Assembly (NCBI GenBank): GCA_003354225.1 | Contig: PIVH01000335.1 | Coordinates: forward strand, 1-6,230 | From: Globobulimina sp. | Lineage: Eukaryota > Foraminifera > Rotaliida | DNA: 6,230 bases | Direction of reading: 5' to 3' | Part shown: in pieces, positions 1 through 6,230 of the stretch | How the letters are laid out: each line of letters starts with the position of its first letter | How positions within the stretch are numbered: position 1 is the stretch's first letter | The notes under the pieces: generated by a model | The model's input: only the letters and a program-made list of their open reading frames with translations | What the model was told of the DNA's origin: nothing | Databases searched by the model: none | Made by a program: the position numbers and the translations under genes

Positions 1-1744
1 CCCGGAACAAATCCATTGTATTAAACTCCGAATCCTGCTCTGTCAAAGAAACGCATGTTTCTCCATCTTGGAAGAAATCGTAATGCGCAGTGTCACCAAA
101 CTCGATATCGGCATATTGCAAGGTATCATAACCGATGGCGCCTTGATAAAAACCATAAAAATGGTCAAAGCCCCGGTTTGTGGGCGTGAATGCATCGATG
201 GCATAGCCCATATGCCATTTGCCCACAGCGTACGTCTTATAGCCACCAATCGACTGCAACCAGTTTGCGATGGTTGGCTGACCAATGGGAAGGCCGCCGA
301 TTTCCGTATAATCCCAAGGCAACATTTTGCCAAACCCCATCTTATGCGCATACCTTCCAGTTATAAACTGTGAGCGCGACGGACTACACATTAAATGCGA
401 ATAATGTTTCTCCAAACTTATCGACTCTGCGTATAAATTATCTATGTTTGGCGTGGGATAGGCGCCGCCATTAAAACTCACGTCGTTCCATCCAATGTCG
501 TCCATCAAAATAAATACAATATTCGGTGGATCCATCGCACTCAAATATGGGTCCTTCCACGTATTATCATCAGATATTGGCTCTGGCTCTGGCTCTGGAT
601 CTGATGCATGTAACTGACGTAAAAACCATTTGTTATCATCGGATTCGAATCTTTGGGCTGGACACCAATCAGATTCAGCAGCGGATAATAACGACTCATC
701 ATAAAATGTACCAATATCATACACAACGCCCCAATCTTGGAAATCCCACAACATTCGTGGTGTGATCTCCATTTTGGATGAAATGGACCATTCGTTGGAG
801 TCCACAAAATTAAAATGATATGGATCATCTAATTCAATCGCACCGCATTCATGGAATCCCGGAGCACATTCTGCAGTGTACGCGTCTGGATATTCATGCA
901 AATCCTCAGCAGCGATGGCGTTGTAACCATGACACGTGGCCCACATCGCCCGTATATACGCCACGAATGAGTGTAAAACCATAAATATTGGATCGTCGGG
1001 AGAATAGCCGGTGGCCATCGCACATTCATCGCATTGCGCAAAATACCAATGAACATGTTGATGTTCCAAAACAATGCCCCCTTTAAATGCTATAAATTCT
1101 TCGCGTGACATCACCTCAGCAATTTCCGGCGCGGTCGGCAATAATATGCTTGGATCAACATTTCTTTTTAAACAGCAGCCATTTGCGGCATCCTCTTGTC
1201 GAGCGCATAAATTCTCTTCAATTATGGGCCACCTTTCAACACTCCACAAAGGACCATTGACACACTCCATATCATTTGGATTACCATCACCGCCGAATAC
1301 TGAATTTAATATAAATGCCTCTGTCTCATGACCTGCATCAATGGAAAAATCATAATAAGGTAAAGCAAAGCATTTAAATTTGCCGCCTAAGGCTCGGATT
1401 TGACTGTATAGTTTCCAAAAGGTAGCATTCTAAAGCAATTAAAATATATCACTCAACGTTTCGACCTCCCAAACTAAATAAGTATGCCAGAAAAAAAAGG
1501 ATGAACCGCGATGTATCATTGTATGCGTTGCATGATCGACGAGAATGTCTTGATATTTGCCATTTGCACGAATTGCATGCATTCCTTCCACGTAAAGCAT
1601 TTTTTCTCCTTTTGATAATTTATGAATGGGTCTTCGGATTCGATCACATACCTCTTCTAAATATATGCCATGGCCAGAAGGCCCAAAACCAGCAATTAAT
1701 TTTGTTAATATTGCAGATATTAATAATAAACCAAGTGCGACCAT
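1..1744 (-). CDS. Secreted tyrosinase-arylsulfatase fusion protein (two exons, 3' end outside window)
   Basis: Exons are 1744-1458 and 1403-1; about 563 residues are visible. The ATG at 1744 begins a hydrophobic signal peptide (residues 1-21). Residues ~30-330 form a tyrosinase (type-3 copper) domain. CuA ligands are H71, H78 and H87, the last two spaced H-x8-H in HRGSSFFFWHTYL, followed by E95. LPYYDFSID lies at 110-118 (family LPYWDW), CuB H210-x3-H214, and DPIFMVLH at 233-240 gives H240. A (PE)n linker spans 365-371. From ~M386 a type I sulfatase starts: metal-binding D397/D398, formylglycine signature CSPSRSQFITGR with C435, then GYKTYAVGKWH (K491, H493) and NRGFDHFYGF, closest in style to ARSB/ARSI/ARSJ. 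The two copper sites and the formylglycine motif are intact, so both enzymes are probably active, phenol oxidation and sulfate-ester hydrolysis, in the secretory path or outside the cell. The sulfatase C-terminus lies beyond position 1. Domain calls are very secure; the exact splice is inferred. Confidence 0.9.
578..598 (-). repeat. Hexanucleotide tandem repeat encoding a Pro-Glu linker
   Basis: Three and a half exact copies of a 6-bp unit (TGGCTC on the plus strand) encode PEPEPEP on the minus strand, residues 365-371 of the fusion protein. The repeat lies between the end of the tyrosinase domain and the start of the sulfatase domain, where a stiff extended spacer would be expected. Copy number may vary between strains because the unit is exact and in frame. 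Confidence 0.85.
1404..1457 (-). other. 54-nt spliceosomal intron in the tyrosinase domain
   Basis: On the minus strand the tyrosinase frame meets TAA (1441-1439) and then TAG (1432-1430), while homologous sequence continues in the same frame on both sides. Removing 1457-1404 (5' GTTGAG, 3' CTATACAG) keeps the frame and joins GAA-AC to T-CAA, giving WHTYLVWEVET-QIRALGG-KFKCFALPYYD. This spacing matches the family layout of CuA helix, short arginine-leucine helix, then LPYWDW. Other GT/AG pairs of 23 or 36 nt either shift the frame or remove the conserved glutamate E95. The split codon makes it phase 2. The boundaries are inferred from reading frame and family fit, not from transcript data. 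Confidence 0.8.
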
Positions 1745-1887
1745 TCTTCACTTATTACTAATTTCGAAACGATGCAGCTCTGTAACTGTAAGTGTGTTTT
1801 TTTTTAAATCCTCAAAACTTTTAATTTCATATTCTAATATTCATGTAACGGTTTTGAAAATCGGTTAGTTGGACATTCTCTAACTGA
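1745..1887. promoter_or_regulatory. Divergent intergenic spacer, presumed shared promoter region
   Basis: These 143 bp separate the start codons of the minus-strand fusion gene (ATG at 1744) and the plus-strand small gene (ATG at 1888), so both promoters and 5' leaders must fit here. The spacer is AT-rich with a T9 run at 1797-1805. A good 5' splice consensus GTAAGT lies at 1788-1793 and a possible acceptor GGTTAG ends at 1868, which could be an 81-nt 5' UTR intron of the small gene. A short upstream ATG at 1772 cannot be spliced in frame with the main ORF. I see no convincing TATA box or named binding site. Confidence 0.45.
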
Positions 1888-2268
1888 ATGGCAACAAAAA
1901 AGAAAAGCACGAAATCAAGCAACAAATCAACAGTCATTTTTCGATGTACCAATATAGCATTTGAGAAAAAAACAAAAAAAGATCGAAAAATAGCTACTTT
2001 AATTATTACATATGAGACTGTATCAGGTTCGTGGACTCAACAAAAAGCATTTGAAGATGTATGGGATTTTGTTGAATCAATATGCCACTCCAAAAAAAAA
2101 ACACTCCTCGCAAATGCCTCCAAATATAAAGATGAATATCTGACTAAAAACAAACCCCAAAATGCATTCAAATTAATGACTGACGCATTAAACCATATTG
2201 GCCAAAATAAAAAAATATTATCAGACTCCACAATTCCTGTATTTATTGGTGCAAAACGTGACCACTGA
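1888..2268 (+). CDS. Small lysine-rich protein, unknown function, weak PX-like pattern
   Basis: An open frame of 126 codons starts at an ATG immediately preceded by an in-frame TGA (1885-1887) and ends at TGA 2266-2268. The first ~17 residues are Lys/Ser/Thr-rich and probably disordered. Then come two likely beta strands (STVIFRCTNIAF and KIATLIITYETVSG), a SWTQQKAF segment, an amphipathic helix EDVWDFVESICHS, and a helical C-terminal half containing NAFKLMTDALNHIG. The strand-strand-strand-helix order and the W...F..VWDF spacing faintly recall a PX domain, but the basic phosphoinositide-binding residues are not clear, so I do not name it as one. No signal peptide or membrane segment is seen. 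The stop lies only 24 nt before the next gene's likely ATG, in the same frame. A 69-nt intron (2239-2307, GTATTT...AAAAAG) or a 146-nt one (2239-2384) would join it to the coiled-coil gene. Confidence 0.6.
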   Translation: MATKKKSTKSSNKSTVIFRCTNIAFEKKTKKDRKIATLIITYETVSGSWTQQKAFEDVWDFVESICHSKKKTLLANASKYKDEYLTKNKPQNAFKLMTDALNHIGQNKKILSDSTIPVFIGAKRDH

Positions 2269-2292
2269 AATGATATTAAAACTGCACAAAAA

Positions 2293-5200
2293 ATGACCAC
2301 TAAAAAGCCTAAACCAAAAACTGTTGAGTAACATTTTTGTTTTTGTTTTTGTTTCAACGTAACAACAACACACAAAACATACAGAAAAAAGTGTCATCCG
2401 TTGGAACAGCCACATTTATGTCCAGTTTAGGCGGCGGCGGTGGCCGCAGATCAACAAATACAGACAACGCAGACCAACGAGAAACGATTCAACAAACAAC
2501 AGACGAACTGGAACTCGAGCAACACAAACAAGAGACATACGCATTGCAACTACAACAAGAGATAGATCGCCTAAAAAGGCAACATTTATCCGATACATAT
2601 GACTTAAAACAAGAAAATATGCGTTTACAAGCAAACAACGCCACCTTAAAAGAGACCGACACGGTCTCACAAGATGCGATACAAGAATTGCAAGAGAAAG
2701 TGGCTAAATATGAGCAAGAATTGGGCAAAAATGAGATTGATGACGGAATTGCACAAATATTTGCTGATGAATTTAAAAAACCGCAAGATATGGCTGACAC
2801 ATATTATCAACGGATACAAAAACAAACGCAAATCATTGATCGGTTAGACACAAAGCTAAGCGAATTGACGCATAGCAATGGCGATTTATCCCTGAAGTTG
2901 GCGCGGGCAAAAAGCGTAGCGGACCAATTAGCCCTTCAAGTGATACAATTAACCAATCCAAACCTGCAGCAGTTAGAGGAGGATTACGCAGAAGTCGAGG
3001 CAGAGTTAGATGAAGTGAGCAAAGTGAAGGAAAGCTACGAACTGCAAATGATAAAAACTGCGCAGGAATTGGACCATTTGGCTCTGACAGTGGCTAAAAT
3101 GAAGCCGCATTACGAACAATATCCACAGTTAATGGATACTATCAGCACTCAACGCAATGCGTATGACAATATATTGGAGAAATTGCATGCATTGCAAGCG
3201 GAAAGGGATGGGTTTAAGGATAAATACTTGGACATACAGAGCAAAGATGTACTGCCAATGGCGGAATATAAGCAAACAGCGACTGGTTATCAGCAACAGA
3301 TAAAAGAATTGAAACAGAAACACAATGAAATACAAAGTGAAAAGCAAAATGTGGTGCAGGAATTGCAAGTTGTTACGCAAAACATGGCTGCGATGAAGAT
3401 GAAAGTGGCGGAGTTGGAAGCGGATAATGATAAGTTACAACGCTGTGGTGGTCGGGATGTGAATGTAGAGCTTTTATTGGATTTGGAGAATGATTTTAGT
3501 ATATTCAAAGGGGACGAATTTGAATATGCAGAGAATTTGAGTCGTGATCAATTGTTGTTATGGTGCCAACATTTAAAGGTATTCATAAAGGAAATCAATC
3601 ATGAATTGTGTATGGAGATTAATAACTTATCGGAAAGGAATGAGCGGTTGGAACATTATGTTGAATTGAAAGGTTTGCCCTTTCCGAGCGATGCTGAGGT
3701 GTTTATGGAGTGCACTTACAATGAATTGCCGGATCCATTGCCGTCTATGCATTTTGTGGATGATTTGAACGAATACAATCCAACAAAGAAACAATTGGAA
3801 GAGTATATTGATGTAATTTTTACGCAATGGAGAGAGGATGAAAAAGACGTTAATAACATGATAATGAATGGCGTGGAGGATCAAATGTTATTAAATCAAT
3901 TGGAAAATGACAACAAATCTGACGATGTAGCCATCACTGTTGAAACATTACAGAAACAGTTAGAAACTGCACATTTGCGGCAGGAAGAAACCACTTTGGA
4001 GTTGAATAAAAAGATAAAGGAATTGCAAGAATCGAATGAAGCGTTATCTACAAAAGTACGCAAAGAGGAACAACATAAAACAGTGGAGGAGAAAGACGAT
4101 AAATTGTTATTAAACAGATTATGCGATACAGAGCAATATGTAAAACAGTTAGAAGATGACAGGAAAGCATTAGAATTCGAGACTAGTTTACAAAAAGAAT
4201 CGTTAGCGCGACAGTATAAATATGAAAATGAATTAGTTAGTATAGATTTGCAGGAATCTCGTCAACGATGTGATGATTTAAACAAACAAATAAACAGTGA
4301 TGACTTGAATTTATTAGCTTCGCGGTTTAGAAACGAAGTGGGAGATATCCGCAGAGATAATAGTGACTTAAAAAAGAAGCATGTTGAAGAGATTGGCGAT
4401 TTGGAACGTGATCGGGATGAATTGTTGAGAGAGCTGAATCTATTACGGATTAAAACCGACCGCATGGATATAAATACGGAGGAAGCAGTGTTGACACTGC
4501 AGCATGAATTGGGGAAGAAAAATAAAGAATTGCTACATTTCGAAGCAGTGGCCAGTAATCTATCCAATGTGAAGGAGAAATTGGATATTTTGGAGGCAGA
4601 TCGCAATGAATTGGAGAAATCATACCGATTATTACAAGATAAATTGGCAAAGGAGAAGCAGATATATGTGCGAGAGATGCAGAGAGCGGATGTGAGAAAA
4701 AGAGAGTTAATGCTAAAATATGCCACGGCGCAAAAAGATATTGAAAATATTAAGGTATTGCATACAGTCACAGGTTTAGCACCATTGACAATCGAGATAA
4801 ACGTTTGATATTTAGATGCGACATGGAATTGATTCGGATGCGATTATCACCAAAACGGAGTTAGTTTCAATAAAGGAGGAGATGGATGGATTGAAAATGA
4901 AGAGAGTGGAAGCAGTGGCATCTAAAATGAAATTATTGGAGACCTCTTCGTTAGAAATTGAGCGCATGAGACATGAAATAAAAGTGTTGAATGGGTACAT
5001 GCGAAGGTATGGTAATAGGCCTAGTCGGTATTCTGTATCCTCTATGGGTTCATCCGTGCCGTTTAATGGTGCACCACATCAGGAGTTATTGGGTGATAAT
5101 AATATTATGGGTTCTGCCTGGAGTTATACAATGGGAATGTTATCCTCTTTTGGCTCAGTGTTTGCTAATAATGAGCATAGTGATAGTAAGCAAGCATATG

Positions 5201-5895
5201 TGTATGATGAGAATGTACAGGTACAGCGATCACAAGTTTCATCGGTGGGTCGTAAGTCTCGTAACCACCATCATAATGATAACCATATGCGGTATGCATC
5301 CATGGCAGGATCCTATGCAGTGAATGACATACAGCATAATCGCGGGCTATCCTCGTCATTGTATAATGTAAAAAGGGAGAGAGCACATAACAGAAAACAA
5401 AGTCGACATCGACATAGCAGTCATAGTCATAGATTGCAGAATTCATACAATCCGTACCCCATTGTTTCGAATATAAGAGACTATGGGAAACAGCGGCAGC
5501 CGTCAAGACAAGATGTGATGTTAGAGGCTGAGGATAATGGTAATATTCGTGAATCGATGGATAAGATATTTGATGCATTTGCTAATGCACAGAATAATAT
5601 TAATAGACAGTCACTTGATGTTTCTGGTGTTGCTGATGATGGATTGGATTTGGATGTGTTTCGTTTGGATCATGATCAATTGGACGATAATAATAACAAA
5701 GCAACAATATATCATAGTGATTATATGAGGAAGCCACACGATGAAAATGATTCTTTTGATAATATAGGAGGTGGTGTTGATGATTTTTGGGGTACAAATA
5801 TGAACGAAGATGATATTGATGTTGATAATCATATGCATCAATATTCTGATGAAGATCGATTTGGAATTGGCGATATCGATTTAAATACATTATAA
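2293..5895 (+). CDS. Long coiled-coil protein (golgin/tether- or cytoskeleton-like), three exons
   Basis: Proposed exons are 2293-2322, 2385-4754 and 4816-5895, giving about 1159 residues. Exon 1 encodes only MTTKKPKPKT; if that exon is wrong, the first ATG in the main frame is 2418 (MSSLGGGGGRRS), giving 1138 residues. A Gly/Arg/Ser-rich head is followed by coiled coil with clear heptads at ~45-360. A less coiled, proline-containing central domain (~362-506, including DVNVELLLDLENDF and YNELPDPLPSMHF) comes next, then a second coiled coil at ~510-860 that runs straight across the exon 2/3 junction. The tail (~866-1159) is low-complexity: an uncharged ALPS-like segment at ~897-919, His clusters near RNHHHNDNH and RHRHSSHSHR, and an acidic Asp/Asn-rich end. 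It has no signal peptide, membrane segment or motor domain. The architecture suits a membrane tether, centrosomal or cytoskeletal scaffold; I do not recognise the family. The gene ends with TAA. Confidence 0.8.
2323..2384 (+). other. Probable 62-nt intron after a 10-codon first exon
   Basis: The large coiled-coil frame has no ATG before 2418 but stays open back to 2328. A short ORF from ATG 2293 ends at TAA just after GTTGAG. Splicing at 2323 (GTTGAGTAACAT) to the acceptor ending ACATACAG at 2384 joins exon 1 to KKVSSVGTATF in frame, phase 0. The donor is nearly the same as that of the tyrosinase intron on the opposite strand, and both acceptors end in ATACAG. A T-rich tract (2334-2354) lies inside. 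Alternatively the stretch is 5' leader and translation starts at 2418. Confidence 0.55.
2334..2354 (+). repeat. TTTTTG hexamer repeat
   Basis: Three exact TTTTTG units plus a partial fourth form a pyrimidine-rich stretch immediately upstream of the coiled-coil body exon. If read in the main frame it would encode an odd Phe/Leu run, which argues that it is noncoding. It lies within the proposed 62-nt intron and may be its polypyrimidine-like element, though it is closer to the donor than usual, or it may simply be a slippage-prone leader repeat. Confidence 0.7.
4755..4815 (+). other. 61-nt intron joining coiled-coil body to the tail exon
   Basis: The body frame reaches TGA at 4806-4808, whereas a second long frame opens just after TAG at 4813-4815. 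Removing 4755-4815 (AAG|GTATTG ... GATATTTAG|ATG) is phase 0 and joins KDIENIK to MRHGIDSDA. Heptad-like spacing and the Glu/Lys-rich composition continue across the junction. A 49-nt alternative using the donor at 4767 would also keep the frame and add VLHT; the 4755 donor has the better AG|GTA context. A 42-nt option from 4774 runs into a stop. Confidence 0.8.
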
Positions 5896-6076
5896 AATTT
5901 TTCAATTTAGCTTTTTTTTTTGTCACGCATCATTTAATGAGACTAGAAAACATATTGTTTCAATTAGATCGGATTTTTCTATGTGTACACTGTGATTTTA
6001 AAATCACACAGAATTTAGTGGCAAATAACAAAAAAAAATTAATAATTTATAAATTTATCTATAAGTCTTTTGATTT
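5896..6076. other. Convergent 3' intergenic region (181 bp)
   Basis: The region lies between the TAA stops of the plus-strand coiled-coil gene and the minus-strand SAM gene, so it must hold both 3' UTRs and 3'-end signals. It is strongly AT-rich. A T10 run (5912-5921) lies 16 nt after the plus-strand stop. An A9 run (6030-6038) reads as T9 about 38 nt after the minus-strand stop. A palindrome lies between the two. No exact AATAAA is present in the correct orientation for either gene; near-variants such as ATAAAT occur on the minus strand. No additional ORF is supported here. Confidence 0.6.
5991..6008. repeat. Perfect 18-bp palindrome in the convergent 3' region
   Basis: TGTGATTTTAAAATCACA is its own reverse complement. 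It directly follows an 8-bp palindrome, GTGTACAC (5983-5990). RNA from either strand could fold into a hairpin with a 7-8 bp stem, and a protein dimer could bind the duplex. Because it lies between two converging genes it may mark or separate their 3' ends, but no known element is recognised. Confidence 0.6.
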
Positions 6077-6230
6077 TTAATTGTTTGCTAAAAGTTTTCT
6101 GATTTTTCGTAATAACCTCTTTCTCTTTAATTTGCTGCTCACCCCTAATTCTTTCAATGTGTCATGGTCCATATCTGCTAAATCATCTCCTTTGATATTA
6201 TGTTGCTCAAATAAAATACCAATACCATTA
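6077..6230 (-). CDS. C-terminal SAM-domain fragment of a protein extending past the right edge
   Basis: The minus-strand frame is open from the window edge (first full codon 6229-6227) to TAA at 6079-6077, giving 50 residues. They fit the second to fifth helices of a sterile alpha motif: ILFEQHNIKGDDLADM, then DHDTLKELGVSSKLKRKR and LLRKIRKLLANN. The hallmarks are F-x(4)-I-x-G-x-x-L, the D..TLKELG turn and the basic C-terminal helix. SAM domains mediate protein-protein or RNA binding and polymerisation. Here the domain ends the protein, with only a few residues after the last helix. The strongly basic helix (KLKRKRLLRKIRK) could favour acidic partners or RNA. The N-terminal SAM helix and the rest of the protein are outside the window. 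The gene converges on the coiled-coil gene. Confidence 0.82.
   Translation of the reverse strand, partial: NGIGILFEQHNIKGDDLADMDHDTLKELGVSSKLKRKRLLRKIRKLLANN

Noticed and set aside
526-1331. Several open frames on both strands over the tyrosinase-sulfatase region.
   Set aside because: They are out-of-frame shadows of the minus-strand gene, which has clear domain motifs; none shows a recognisable domain.
1430-1441. In-frame TAA and TAG read as a pseudogene or as reassigned Gln codons.
   Set aside because: A 54-nt GT-AG intron removes both and restores family spacing, and other genes in the window end properly at TAA or TGA.
1423-1476. Alternative introns at the same place, 23 nt (GTGATA...TTTAG) or 36 nt (GTCGAA...TTTAG).
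   Set aside because: The 23-nt choice shifts the frame; the 36-nt choice keeps it but deletes the conserved Glu of the CuA helix and leaves an extra stretch before LPYYD.
1864-1884. Short inverted repeat GTTAG...CTAAC before the small gene.
   Set aside because: Only five base pairs with an 11-nt loop, easily expected by chance in AT-rich DNA.
1772-1887. An upstream ATG at 1772 spliced via GTAAGT (1788) to lengthen the small protein.
   Set aside because: Splicing to the AG at 1868 leaves the wrong phase for ATG 1888 and soon meets a stop; at most it is a 5' UTR intron.
2337-2417. Start of the coiled-coil protein at 2337 (Phe/Leu-rich N-terminus).
   Set aside because: The codon at 2337 is TTG, not ATG, and the Phe/Leu run comes from a TTTTTG repeat that looks noncoding.
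4262-4771. Minus-strand Ser/Phe-rich open frame of 169 codons.
   Set aside because: It lies entirely opposite the coiled-coil exon and its composition is what antisense of Glu/Lys/Leu codons gives.
1-6230. A viral or bacterial origin of the segment.
   Set aside because: Short spliceosomal-type introns in two genes, a secreted metazoan/protist-style enzyme and the lack of operon layout or ribosome binding sites favour a eukaryotic nuclear genome.

Overview
This window comes from a nuclear genome of a microbial eukaryote. Protein-coding frames are interrupted by very short GT-AG introns (54, 62 and 61 nt in my models), intergenic spaces are short (about 20-180 bp) and AT-rich, and the encoded proteins (secreted tyrosinase, arylsulfatase, long coiled coil, SAM domain) are eukaryotic in style. 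I cannot place the lineage; a compact-genome protist such as a rhizarian, stramenopile or relative is a guess. I see no rRNA, tRNA, CRISPR or transposon sequence.

Layout. (1) 1-1744, minus strand: the first ~563 residues of a gene running off the left edge. It encodes a signal peptide, a type-3 copper (tyrosinase) domain, a Pro-Glu linker and the start of a type I (ARSB-like) sulfatase domain. A 54-nt intron (1404-1457) carries the only two in-frame stops. (2) 1745-1887: a 143-bp divergent spacer. (3) 1888-2268, plus strand: a small Lys-rich protein of unknown function with a weak PX-like pattern, possibly a separate gene or the 5' part of the next one. (4) 2293-5895, plus strand: a three-exon gene for a ~1159-residue, two-block coiled-coil protein with a Gly/Arg-rich N-terminus, a non-coiled central domain and a disordered His/Asn/Asp-rich tail that contains an ALPS-like segment. 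(5) 5896-6076: convergent 3' region with a perfect 18-bp palindrome and a T-run downstream of each gene on its own strand. (6) 6077-6230, minus strand: the C-terminal 50 residues of a protein ending in a SAM domain.

The most notable item is the tyrosinase-sulfatase fusion. A sulfatase can release a phenol from an aryl sulfate, and a tyrosinase oxidises phenols to quinones, so the two domains may form a two-step extracellular enzyme acting on sulfated phenolics. That coupling is inference. The coiled-coil and SAM genes look like cytoskeletal, membrane-tether or scaffold components and have no evident link to the enzyme.
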